Part shown: positions 1 through 9,257 of the stretch, one piece after another | How the letters are laid out: each line of letters opens with the position of its first letter | How positions within the stretch are numbered: position 1 is the stretch's first letter | Source: Gemmatimonadota bacterium | GTDB taxonomy: Bacteria; Gemmatimonadota; Gemmatimonadetes; Longimicrobiales; Gaopeijiaceae | DNA: 64,000 nt | Assembly: GCA_028873595.1 (NCBI GenBank) | Contig: JAPPOV010000003.1 | Span: forward strand, 82,559-146,558 | Reading direction: 5' to 3' | The notes under the pieces: model-generated | Told to the model about the DNA's origin: nothing | The model's input: only the letters and a program-made list of their open reading frames with translations | The model's database searches: none | Made by a program: the position numbers and the translations under genes

Positions 1-1661
1 AGCGCCGCCCCGAAAACTTCGGCCGCATCCTCGGTCCGCTCACTTCTGTGCAAAGCCAGTCCTGCGAGCAGGAGAGCCGTAGGGTGCCCGCCGCTGGCGT
101 GCGCGAACCGACGAGCACCACGCAGCAGGTCCTCCCACCGTTCTTCCAGCGCGAGCGTGAGGAGGAAGTCCGTGTTGGCGCCCTCATGACCCGGGTACGC
201 CTCGATTGCGGCACGGTACGACGCCATCATCAGCGCGAGGTCTCCCGCTCGATTGCCTGAAGAAGATTCGAACCCGTTGTCCATGACCCACGCCAGCTCG
301 GACGGACAGAGGTAGTTCCATGCGATCAGGCGTTTGACCGAAGCGAACCCGAAGTCGGCACCTCCTGAAGAGCGAGCCTGCTCGCACCGGGCGCCACGGA
401 ACGCAGCCGCATCGACCCTGCCCACACCGTCGGAAGAGAGCCAGTGCTCGCGAACAAGTCGGGCACGTTCGTAATGGAGCTCAGCGACCGTCCATGGACT
501 GACCGTAGCATCATCCCGCACCACCATCTGAAGACCACGCTCGAAGTAGGACCGCGCTTCTGTACGCAGGCCCTGTCGCAGCCGAATCCGCCCGAAGGCC
601 AGGAGCGACGCCGGCGTCTCCATTCCGAGATCAATCGCATGCGCCAGGGATGATCCGATCACGAACCGCCAGTCAGACGGAGTGTTTCCCTGGGGCGCGA
701 CGCCCTCCAGGATCGCGCTGAGCGGTCCATAACGCTCGGCAATCGTCGGATCAGGGAGTGCACGAAGCAGTTCGTCCTCGGTTCGCTCCCGTTCCGCTGT
801 ACTGATCGTACGATCGACCGGGGGCAGCATGGCCAAGTCGAGTGGTTCTTGCAGCTGCCACCATTCTTCTCGCGGAACCGTAGGTAGCCCCAGTGGATCG
901 ACAGCCGGACGCAGTGGTCGCTCGAGCAGTTCCGGATCTGGTTCGAACAGGACCGGGAACTGAATCCACGTCCCAAATCGCTCACCGTCTCGGCGAGCCG
1001 GCGAGAACGTGAAGCGCGGCGAGACCCTCAGCGCCGTGCGATCCAGCTCTTCGACGCCGGAGCTACTCAAGACCGTCGCATCTGCGGGCAGGCCGGTCTC
1101 ATCGATCCAGAGACGAAGCCAGACGGTTCCCCCGACGCCACGCCTCTGCAGTCGCAGTGGGTACGCGTCTTGGAGGAGCTGTTGAGACCGTGCTCGATCG
1201 AGCAAGTCCGGGCGAACGAGCCCTACACCCTCGACCCGAGGCGGCACTACGTCTGCCGCCTCGGGCTCACGGGCAGGCACGTCTTCTTCGACGACCTCAA
1301 GCTCGGATTCTGCAACCTCGAAGTCGTCGACGGGCATCGTCGAATCCACGAAGGGCAAAAGGACCTCTACTGGCTCTTCAGCCGGTCCCAGCGACTCGAT
1401 CATACGAACGAGAGCCGCCCTGGCGGACGGGACAGCAGCGGTCCCCACGAGGATCGCCGAAAGCCCCGCGGCGACCAAACCTCGCCGAAGCCTGAGAGCC
1501 AGAGGCGCAGCCGGTGCCTCGCCGTACATCCTCGCCAGCTCGGCGCGGAGCTCGGGCCCGAACGATGGTCGCTCTTCGTATCGAATCGAGGCGAGTTCTT
1601 CATCCAACGCCTTGAGGTCGTCGGACAGCTCCATCCCCTCGTGATGGAACGGTTCAGTCAT
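1..1661 (-). CDS. TonB-like C-terminal domain and TPR-like protein with possible anti-sigma role, partial
   Basis: An open frame runs from ATG 1661 to the window edge, so the C-terminus is missing (about 553 residues seen). The first ~50 residues are acidic and soluble, one hydrophobic segment follows (about residues 53-75), then an acidic linker, then a TonB C-terminal-like domain (motifs GGTVWLRLWIDETG, VLSSSGVEELDRTAL, FSPARRDGE). Beyond that is a helical region with repeat-like Tyr/Ala/Leu spacing compatible with TPRs. It starts 5 bases after the stop of the ECF sigma gene. A cytosolic domain before a single membrane segment, coupled to a sigma gene, is the layout of an anti-sigma factor; that role is inferred, the TonB-like domain is read from sequence. 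Confidence 0.7.
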   Translation of the reverse strand, partial: MTEPFHHEGMELSDDLKALDEELASIRYEERPSFGPELRAELARMYGEAPAAPLALRLRRGLVAAGLSAILVGTAAVPSARAALVRMIESLGPAEEPVEVLLPFVDSTMPVDDFEVAESELEVVEEDVPAREPEAADVVPPRVEGVGLVRPDLLDRARSQQLLQDAYPLRLQRRGVGGTVWLRLWIDETGLPADATVLSSSGVEELDRTALRVSPRFTFSPARRDGERFGTWIQFPVLFEPDPELLERPLRPAVDPLGLPTVPREEWWQLQEPLDLAMLPPVDRTISTAERERTEDELLRALPDPTIAERYGPLSAILEGVAPQGNTPSDWRFVIGSSLAHAIDLGMETPASLLAFGRIRLRQGLRTEARSYFERGLQMVVRDDATVSPWTVAELHYERARLVREHWLSSDGVGRVDAAAFRGARCEQARSSGGADFGFASVKRLIAWNYLCPSELAWVMDNGFESSSGNRAGDLALMMASYRAAIEAYPGHEGANTDFLLTLALEERWEDLLRGARRFAHASGGHPTALLLAGLALHRSERTEDAAEVFGAA

Positions 1662-1665
1662 GGGT

Positions 1666-2250
1666 CTATGCTTCAGCCTCCCCGGCTCTGATCACATCCT
1701 TGAGCCGTTTCAGGGCTCGATGCAGTCGGACGGCGACGGCGTTGTTACTGATATTCAGAAGCTCCGCGATCTCGTCATTGTCGAACCCGGAGCCGTAACG
1801 AAGTGACAGGATCTCCTGGTCGGCTTTGCGGAGCATTCTGGTGGAATTGAGGAGATGCTGGATGCGCTCCTGCCTGATGACCCGCTCTTCGTGGCTGGGC
1901 ACATCCGCCACGAGATCGGGAATTCGATCAAGGGAAACGTGCAACGATCCCTTCCTCTGCAACGACCGCAGATGGTCCGTGACCGCATTGCGCGCGATTC
2001 GAAGCAGCCACGTCTTCGGAGACGCTTTGCGTTCGTCGTATTTCTTGAACGCGCGGAGCGCCTTCAAGAAGACGACGGACGTGACGTCTTCAGCGACTTC
2101 GCGACTGGCGACCCGAAAACGCACATACCGATATACCGCACTCCGGTACTCGACATACCACGCCGCGAAGTCGCGCGGGAGCGGGACCTCTGCAATGGAC
2201 TGACGCTGAGCGATCCCGGATCGGGATACTTCCTGCTTGATCTGCATCAC
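1666..2250 (-). CDS. ECF-family RNA polymerase sigma factor
   Basis: 194 residues, the usual size for group IV sigma factors. Region 2 (about residues 28-95) has the core-binding/-10 pattern with RYVRFRV, EVAEDVTSVVFLKAL and KTWLLRIARN. Region 4 (about 130-185) has the helix-turn-helix with LRYGSGFDNDEIAELL and AVAVRLHRALKRL. The start has two ATGs in a row (2250 and 2247). The stop lies 4 bases before the start of the downstream membrane TonB/TPR protein, so the two are probably co-translated as sigma and regulator. Target promoters cannot be seen from the window. Confidence 0.93.
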   Translation of the reverse strand: MMQIKQEVSRSGIAQRQSIAEVPLPRDFAAWYVEYRSAVYRYVRFRVASREVAEDVTSVVFLKALRAFKKYDERKASPKTWLLRIARNAVTDHLRSLQRKGSLHVSLDRIPDLVADVPSHEERVIRQERIQHLLNSTRMLRKADQEILSLRYGSGFDNDEIAELLNISNNAVAVRLHRALKRLKDVIRAGEAEA

Positions 2251-2361
2251 CCCTTTCTACGCCCACCCTGGCCAAAGAGTTACAGCGTAGACCTTACCTC
2301 GTTAGAGCCCCGCATCTCTGACCGGACACCCCGGCCTGCCCCCCGAATGAACGACAATCGA

Positions 2362-3411
<1,050 letters not shown>

Positions 3412-3419
3412 TCAGGCCT

Positions 3420-4187
3420 TCAAGATAACGCCGAAGTCGCCTCCGGAAGCGCTCTCGCGAAGGTAATGAGACTGACCGATCGGGCACCGCATTCCATCAG
3501 GACGGATGGGGCCTCACAGGCCGTGGCACCGGTTGTAAGCACGTCATCGACGAGCAAGACCCGACGGTCGCGCACTTCGGAGATCGTCTCGGCCGCGGTG
3601 AAGACACCCCGTACGTTCGTTCGCCGCTCCGTGGCCTCGAGTTCGATCTGAGACCGACGTTCATCCTCACGCATCAGCACCTCGACGATCCGGGTCCCGA
3701 TAACCGCAGCAACACCTCTGGCAAGCAGCGCCGCCTGGTTATAACCGCGACGGCGCTCGCGCGTGACCGTGGTCGGGACGGGTATGACCAACCCGGGAGC
3801 CTCCGGCAAGTATCGAGAGACGGACTCCGCCGCCCGCTCGGCCATGAACCCTGCCACTTCGTGCCAGACCTCGTATTTCAGCGCGTGCACGAGGTTCGAC
3901 GCGGGCCCCCGAAGCACGTATGGGGCTCGTGCGAACGAGAGGGCACTCGGCCAGGACCGACATTCATGGCAATCGGTGTCCTCTTCACCACCGGCGTAGA
4001 CAGACATCCGTCCCACCGGAGCATGACAGCGGAGGCACCGAGGCCAGCTCGGTGGACGTAAACGGGACCGGCAACCAGCACAAATGGGCGCCGTATTCCG
4101 ACGGTCATAACGAGGCATCCACGCACGGCATGACACACACCCGGCTGGAAGCCGGAAATCGACGGCTCGCGCAACCGCCCCGGCCAT
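3420..4187 (-). CDS. comF: ComF-family phosphoribosyltransferase-like protein
   Basis: 255 residues from the ATG at 4187, which overlaps the aroE stop (TAATG), so translation is likely coupled; an upstream in-frame ATG at 4253 would overlap aroE by 67 bases and is less likely. The N-terminal half carries paired cysteines (GCVSC, PICAGC, RCLRC, DCHEC) as in the ComF zinc finger. The C-terminal half has the phosphoribosyltransferase fold with RRRGYNQA and the PRPP loop LLVDDVLTTGAT. The family is linked to DNA uptake/competence; whether this bacterium is competent is unknown. Confidence 0.92.
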   Translation of the reverse strand: MAGAVARAVDFRLPAGCVSCRAWMPRYDRRNTAPICAGCRSRLRPPSWPRCLRCHAPVGRMSVYAGGEEDTDCHECRSWPSALSFARAPYVLRGPASNLVHALKYEVWHEVAGFMAERAAESVSRYLPEAPGLVIPVPTTVTRERRRGYNQAALLARGVAAVIGTRIVEVLMREDERRSQIELEATERRTNVRGVFTAAETISEVRDRRVLLVDDVLTTGATACEAPSVLMECGARSVSLITFARALPEATSALS

Positions 4188-5026
4188 TAGCCTGGCTGTC
4201 GCTCCGCGATCGCGGCACGCATGGCATCCACAGGGGCGTCCTTCCCCCACCACCGCTCGAATGACGCAGCCCCCTGTTGAACCAGCATCTCCATCCCATG
4301 GGTCGCACGGATGCCCTCCGCCTCCGCAGCTTCCACGAAGCCGGTCGTATGGTGTCCGTAGATCAGGTCCATCGCGGCCCCCGCCCGGCTCAGCTTACCG
4401 AAGTCGACAGGCGACGGATCTCCGGGCTCAAGGCCAAGTCGTGTCGCATTCACGACCAGATCGAAGTCTTCACCCTCCAGCTCGCGTGCGACCGGAACCA
4501 CCCTCACCTTCTGACCTCCGATCCGCCTGGCTACGGCACGAGCTCGGTCCTGGGTCCGATTGTAGAGCAGGATTTCCTCGACCCCATCCTCAACCAAAGC
4601 GGCGAGTGCCGCTCGCGCAGCTCCACCGGCCCCGAGCAGCAACACACGCGCTCCCTCCGCCGACCCCTCCAAGAAGGCTCCGAGCGCACGGCGAAAGCCC
4701 TCCACATCCGTATTGTCGCCACGGACGCGTCCCTCCTCGTCGCCCCAGAAGGTGTTGCATGCGCCCGTACGCCGGACGGCATCACTGCGCACGTCGAGGA
4801 TCGACGCCGCTTTTTCCTTGTGAGGAAGCGTGACATTGCCTCCCCCCCCGGCCCGGGCGAGCCCGCGCATGAAGCCCACGAGATCGTCAGGCGCACATCG
4901 GACGGCGACGTACACACCGTCGACACCGGCGGCTCGGAACGCAGCATTCTGAAGCTCCGGAGAGGCAGAGTGGACGACGGGGTCACCGAGAAGGGTGAGT
5001 ACGCGAGTAGCGGCGGTAAGAGTCAT
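4187..5026 (-). CDS. aroE: Shikimate dehydrogenase
   Basis: 279 residues. It reduces 3-dehydroshikimate to shikimate with NADPH. Substrate-binding SASPELQN is near residue 20, the catalytic Lys is in NVTLPHKE, the dinucleotide-binding loop is GAGGAARAAL, and the later motif NATRLGLEPGDPSPV is conserved. The start ATG overlaps the stop of the LMW phosphatase gene by 4 bases (ATGA), and its stop overlaps comF, so it is inside a translationally coupled operon. Confidence 0.97.
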   Translation of the reverse strand: MTLTAATRVLTLLGDPVVHSASPELQNAAFRAAGVDGVYVAVRCAPDDLVGFMRGLARAGGGGNVTLPHKEKAASILDVRSDAVRRTGACNTFWGDEEGRVRGDNTDVEGFRRALGAFLEGSAEGARVLLLGAGGAARAALAALVEDGVEEILLYNRTQDRARAVARRIGGQKVRVVPVARELEGEDFDLVVNATRLGLEPGDPSPVDFGKLSRAGAAMDLIYGHHTTGFVEAAEAEGIRATHGMEMLVQQGAASFERWWGKDAPVDAMRAAIAERQPG

Positions 5027-5520
5027 GGTTTCACGATGGGTTCAAGCCGCACGAGGGTCTTCTCGATGAGGCCGTCCAGGACATCGAAGGTGGCTGCATA
5101 CTCTTCATCGGGCCCACCGATCGGGTCGGGGATTCCTGAAGTCATCTCAGCGCCGTCGAGGCCCTCTGCAAAGGCCGTCAGGATCGCGCTACGGTCCCCA
5201 GCCCCCAGTTCCAATACGCGCATGTGGTGGCTGAAGGACATGGTCAGGATCAGATCCGCCGACTCGACGAGTTCGGGGGTCAGGTACGACGAGGTGTGAG
5301 CGGACAGATCGAGTCCCCTTGCCGCGGCAGCGCGCAGAGATCCTCCGGACGCGGGACTGCCGTCCCAGGCTGCGACCCCCGCCGACCCGACCTGAACCTG
5401 GGACCACCCCAGTTCCTCGATCCGCTGGCGCGCGATCACCTCGGCCATGGGAGATCGGCACGTGTTGCCGGTGCAGACGAAGAGCAGGCGGTACGGCCTT
5501 GCGTCAGTCGACGGATCCAT
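5023..5520 (-). CDS. Low-molecular-weight protein-tyrosine phosphatase family protein
   Basis: 165 residues from the ATG at 5520, chosen because homologues begin shortly before RPYRLLFVCTGN and the in-frame ATG at 5580 lies deep in tsaC. The phosphate-binding loop CTGNTCRS (C-x5-R-S) and the general-acid region IPDPIGG are intact, so it should be catalytically active on phosphotyrosine or phosphoarginine; the tsaC-neighbour position resembles the ywlC-ywlE order in Bacillus. It overlaps tsaC by 17 bases and aroE by 4. It is a useful intact comparator for the degenerate domain fused to PhoU in this window. Confidence 0.93.
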   Translation of the reverse strand: MDPSTDARPYRLLFVCTGNTCRSPMAEVIARQRIEELGWSQVQVGSAGVAAWDGSPASGGSLRAAAARGLDLSAHTSSYLTPELVESADLILTMSFSHHMRVLELGAGDRSAILTAFAEGLDGAEMTSGIPDPIGGPDEEYAATFDVLDGLIEKTLVRLEPIVKP

Positions 5521-6154
5521 CGATCTCCGGAATAGCGCAGCGAAGGCGCGCGGTGGGGATCGCCCCTTCTCGCAAAACACGCGGGCGTGGACGTGTACAG
5601 TCTACCACCGTGGACGGCGCAGACGGAGGGAGTGTCCCCCCGTCGATGAGCCATACATCGGGGATATGGGTGTCAGCGAGCCACCGTCGCGCGTCGGCGC
5701 CCGACGTGATCGGGGGCTCCCCGCTACGATTCAGGCTGGTCGACGTGAGAGGTGCACCCAGCGCGCGAACCAGCCTCGAAGCGATGGGATGCGAACTCAC
5801 TCGAACACCCACAGTCTCTCGCTCCATGTCTCTCACACCCTCGGGGAACAGGCCTCCGCGGTCCCGCAGCACGAGCGTCAGTGAGCCCGGCCAGAAAACG
5901 CTGGCGAGTTCGTCCGCGTCCGCGTTCCATTCGAGCCCGTCGATGGCGGAGCGACTCGACACGAGTACGATCAAAGGCTTCATCGCTCCACGCCCTTTCA
6001 CCTCTCGTACTCGAGCCGCCGCCGTCGATGTGCACGCTCCACCGATTCCGTATACGGTCTCCGTCGGATACGCCACGAGCCCACCGGCCCGGACATGATC
6101 CACCAGCGGGGACAGCTCGGCATCGGGGTCATCCCTCAGGTCGAAAACTCGCAT
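5504..6154 (-). CDS. tsaC: L-threonylcarbamoyladenylate synthase (Sua5/YrdC/YwlC)
   Basis: 216 residues, the short YrdC-domain form without the extra Sua5 domain. It makes threonylcarbamoyl-AMP from Thr, bicarbonate and ATP for t6A37 modification of ANN-decoding tRNAs. Recognisable blocks are GGLVAYPTETVYGIG near residue 30, KGRGAMKPLIVLV, WPGSLTLVL and TSTSLNRSGEPP. It lies 14 bases after ispD and just before the LMW phosphatase in the same operon. Confidence 0.95.
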   Translation of the reverse strand: MRVFDLRDDPDAELSPLVDHVRAGGLVAYPTETVYGIGGACTSTAAARVREVKGRGAMKPLIVLVSSRSAIDGLEWNADADELASVFWPGSLTLVLRDRGGLFPEGVRDMERETVGVRVSSHPIASRLVRALGAPLTSTSLNRSGEPPITSGADARRWLADTHIPDVWLIDGGTLPPSAPSTVVDCTRPRPRVLREGAIPTARLRCAIPEIDGSVD

Positions 6155-6168
6155 GGCTTCGCCGCCGG

Positions 6169-6873
6169 TCAGCCCGACGCCTCTCGAGCGGACAAAATCG
6201 CTTCGGCGATGACGAGGTCGACCGGTCGGGTCACCTTGAGGTTTGTACCACCGTCTTCGACCATGCGGACGCGACCACCCGTTGCCTCCACGAGCGCAGC
6301 ATCGTCCGTCGCCGTATCGATTCCCGAGTCATACGCCGCTCGAAGGATGGGAGCCGGAAAGACCTGTGGCGTATGCGCATGCCATAGCATCGAGCGGTCG
6401 GGCGTGCCGGTGACGAAGGAGCGGGCATCGACACGCTTGATCGTGTCCACCGCCGGGGTACCGGCCACCGCACCGAAACCCGCGTGCGCGATGTCGATGC
6501 AGCGCGCGATTACGTCATGGGCCACGAGCGGACGGGCCGCGTCGTGCACTGCGATGACGGAGACATCATCCGGAAGTGCGGCCACAGCCCGTGCCACCGA
6601 AGCGCCACGCGTCGCTCCACCCTCGACAACGTCGATTCGCTCATCGACGCGAGTGAGCCATACGGGTGGATCCTTCGCATCGTCCCCCGTCATTGCGACA
6701 CAGATGGCGACAACTCGGGAGTCCGCCAGGAACGGCCTCAGAGCATGGAGGAGAAGCGGCTCGCCGCCGAGTTCGAGCAGTGGCTTGCGTGCCCCACCCA
6801 TCCGACGCCCGAACCCGGCGGCAGGTACCGCGACACCAACCCGGGCGGGCGCCTCCCGGTGCAGTTCGTTCAC
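6169..6873 (-). CDS. ispD: 2-C-methyl-D-erythritol 4-phosphate cytidylyltransferase
   Basis: 234 residues. It transfers CMP to MEP in the non-mevalonate isoprenoid pathway. The CTP-binding N-terminus VPAAGFGRRMGG and the conserved stretches VHDAARPLV, VDTIKRV, TPQVF and TDDAALVE are all present. Its start overlaps the dnaB stop by 4 bases (ATGA). No ispF is adjacent or fused. Confidence 0.97.
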   Translation of the reverse strand: MNELHREAPARVGVAVPAAGFGRRMGGARKPLLELGGEPLLLHALRPFLADSRVVAICVAMTGDDAKDPPVWLTRVDERIDVVEGGATRGASVARAVAALPDDVSVIAVHDAARPLVAHDVIARCIDIAHAGFGAVAGTPAVDTIKRVDARSFVTGTPDRSMLWHAHTPQVFPAPILRAAYDSGIDTATDDAALVEATGGRVRMVEDGGTNLKVTRPVDLVIAEAILSAREASG

Positions 6874-8258
6874 GACCCGAAGCCACCGTTCCCGTTGCCG
6901 CCTCCGAAGCCATCTCCGTTGGACGCCATCTCGCCAACCACGGAATCGAAGCGTGTGTACGCCTTGTGGAAGAAGAGTGGTACGACGCCCGTGGGGCCAT
7001 TCCTCTGCTTCGCGATGATCAACTCGGCCTTCCCTTCCACCTCGTGGCGGTTCTCCGCCGAAGCGTAGTACTCGGGACGGAACAGGAACATGACGACATC
7101 GGCATCCTGCTCGATCGAGCCGGATTCTCGAAGATCGGAGAGCATCGGACGCTTGTCCGTCCGCTGCTCCGGGCCACGGCTGAGCTGAGACAGCGCGATC
7201 AGTGGCACGTCCAGTTCACGCGCGAGTGCCTTCAATCCGCGTGAGATCTGGCTGACCTCCTGAACCCGACTCTCGGACTGTCCCGTCCCGGACATCAGCT
7301 GCATATAGTCGATCACGATCATGCCGAGGTCCTGCCCGTCGGCGCGCAGGTCCGACTGCATGCGCCGAGCCTTCGCCCGAACTTCGAGAACGTTGGAGCC
7401 GGCCTGATCGTCGATCCAGATCGGTGCGGTATTGAGGTGACCTGCCGCCTTCGCCAAACGTGAGTTCTCTTCTGGAGACAGTCGGCCCCGCCTCAGGTTC
7501 TGCGCATCGACACGGCCCTCGGAACAGAGAATCCGCTGAACCAGTTGCTCCGACGACATCTCGAGGGAAAAGATCCCCACTGCGGTCTGCTGATTGATTG
7601 CCGCCGACGAGGCGACGTTCAGAGCGAACGCCGTTTTCCCCATCGACGGACGGGCGGCGATGATGCACAGATCTCCCTTTTGCAGCCCTGTGGTCATCCG
7701 GTCCAGGTCCGTGAAGCCGGTCGCGACGCCCGTAATCCCTGAACCGGACGTCTGTCGCTCCTCGATCTTCTCGAAGGTCTTCCAGAGGATATCCTTGATC
7801 CACACGAAGCCTTCGCGCTTATGGCTGTCGGCGACCTCGAAGATCTTGGCCTCGGCGATATCGAGGATCTGCTCGACGTCGCGCTCCCCCTGGTCATACA
7901 CGTCGCGGATGATTGACGATGCCCGTTCGACCAGCCGCCGCAGAAGTGCCTTCTCGCGAACGATGTTCGCGTGATACTCGATGTTGGCCGCAGTCGGGAC
8001 CGCATCGACGAGCGTCGCCAGATATTCCAGGCCGCCGGACGCCTCGAGCTCTCCGGTCTTCTTCAGCTCTTCAGAGACCGTGATCGGGTCGATCACGTCG
8101 CCACGCTCGAAGAGACGCGACATCGCAGAGAAGATGCGTCGATTCCCTTCCCGGTAGAACGCTGCCGAGTTGACCTTCTCGACCGCGCGTATGACCGCCT
8201 CGCGATCGATCATCATACCTCCGAGCACCGCCGTTTCCGCATCGAGTGATGCGGGCAT
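6870..8258 (-). CDS. dnaB: Replicative DNA helicase DnaB
   Basis: 462 residues from the ATG at 8258. The frame is open back to a GTG at 8375, but a promoter-like TTGGCG-17-TACAAT (8340-8368) lies inside that extension and homologues begin near ASLDAETAVLGG, so 8258 is preferred; a TTG at 8330 is an alternative. The N-terminal primase-interacting domain is followed by the RecA-like motor with Walker A ARPSMGKTA, Walker B MIVIDYMQLM and SQLSRGPEQR. The Gly-rich tail (GGGNGNGG) is unusual. No intein is seen. Confidence 0.97.
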   Translation of the reverse strand: MPASLDAETAVLGGMMIDREAVIRAVEKVNSAAFYREGNRRIFSAMSRLFERGDVIDPITVSEELKKTGELEASGGLEYLATLVDAVPTAANIEYHANIVREKALLRRLVERASSIIRDVYDQGERDVEQILDIAEAKIFEVADSHKREGFVWIKDILWKTFEKIEERQTSGSGITGVATGFTDLDRMTTGLQKGDLCIIAARPSMGKTAFALNVASSAAINQQTAVGIFSLEMSSEQLVQRILCSEGRVDAQNLRRGRLSPEENSRLAKAAGHLNTAPIWIDDQAGSNVLEVRAKARRMQSDLRADGQDLGMIVIDYMQLMSGTGQSESRVQEVSQISRGLKALARELDVPLIALSQLSRGPEQRTDKRPMLSDLRESGSIEQDADVVMFLFRPEYYASAENRHEVEGKAELIIAKQRNGPTGVVPLFFHKAYTRFDSVVGEMASNGDGFGGGNGNGGFGS

Positions 8259-8339
8259 CGGGCGATCGAAGCTGACGGAGTGAGGTATGGGGTCGGACAA
8301 CGGCGTCAGGGCAGCAGTCGGCGGTTTCAAGGGGCCACG

Positions 8340-8368
8340 ATTGTACCCGGTCCAGAGGCTTGCGCCAA
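8340..8368 (-). promoter_or_regulatory. Sigma70-like promoter in front of dnaB
   Basis: On the minus strand TTGGCG (8368-8363) is followed after 17 bases by TACAAT (8345-8340), a good vegetative promoter match. It would start transcription near 8333, separating dnaB-ispD-tsaC and downstream genes from the upstream UDG gene. Read by eye only. Confidence 0.45.
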
Positions 8369-8408
8369 GAGCCACCCGACAAGAAGCAGCTTAGCTGCCT
8401 CCATCCCT

Positions 8409-9257
8409 TCAGCTGTCGTCGATGACCGACCGAAGAAGCTGAAGATCTTCCCAGAAGAGACGGATCCACCGCCGGTTCCGCAGAAGCGCGGCCGGGTGAT
8501 ACGTGACGACGAGGGGCACCCCATGGTAGGTGTGTACCGTACCCCGCAGCTTGCCCAGCGCGACGCCTTCCCGACCGGTGAGCAGTCGCGCGGAGAAGGA
8601 CCCTACAGCGAGAAGCGCTCGCGGCTTGACCAGGTCGATCTGCTTGAGGAGAAACGGCGAGCATGCGGCGATCTCGTCGGGCTGGGGATCCCGATTCCCG
8701 GGTGGCCGGCACTTCAAGACGTTCGCGATGTAGACCGAATCCTGCCGGCTCAACGCCACGGTGGCGAGGAGCAGGTCGAGGAATTGCCCTGCCATGCCGA
8801 CAAAGGGCACCCCGCTGGCGTCCTCGTTTGCCCCGGGCGCCTCTCCGACGACCATCAGCCTGGCGGCTGAAGGACCGTCGGAGAACACGACCCGGGTCCG
8901 ACCGCTGGAAAGACCGCACCTGGTGCACGCCATCGCCATCTCGCGAAGCGCTTCGTAGTCGTCCGGAAGCAAAGAGGGCGCAACCGCCGCCTCCTCCGAG
9001 ACGCCCTTGGTGACCCGAGCGGCTTCGGGCGCAACGGCCGCACTGCCGAGACCTCCCGGCGCGGATACCTCGTTCCGATCGAAGCCACCCCCACCATCCG
9101 ACTCCTGATCCGTCAGGGCTCGCGCCGCCTGCTGGAGAACCTCGTCTCTCGTCATTCCATCCAGGAACAGCTCTCCGCCTCCCATCTCCAGGCGTTGCCG
9201 CAGGAGCCGAGCCGCCTCGCGTGCGGACAAGCTCGTCGATCCCTCCGACCCGGTCAC
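8409..9257 (-). CDS. Uracil-DNA glycosylase family 4/5 (Fe-S type)
   Basis: 282 residues. Removes uracil from DNA. The cluster-binding start CTRCGLSSGRT (about residue 112) is followed by GEAPGANEDASGVPFVG, a water-activating motif of type 4 enzymes, then NVLKCRPPGNRDP (cluster Cys) and the C-terminal VVTYHPAALLRN. The first ~100 residues are an acidic/Ala-rich extension that aligns poorly and is probably disordered. The GTG start overlaps the coaBC stop (GTGA). Confidence 0.9.
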   Translation of the reverse strand: MTGSEGSTSLSAREAARLLRQRLEMGGGELFLDGMTRDEVLQQAARALTDQESDGGGGFDRNEVSAPGGLGSAAVAPEAARVTKGVSEEAAVAPSLLPDDYEALREMAMACTRCGLSSGRTRVVFSDGPSAARLMVVGEAPGANEDASGVPFVGMAGQFLDLLLATVALSRQDSVYIANVLKCRPPGNRDPQPDEIAACSPFLLKQIDLVKPRALLAVGSFSARLLTGREGVALGKLRGTVHTYHGVPLVVTYHPAALLRNRRWIRLFWEDLQLLRSVIDDS

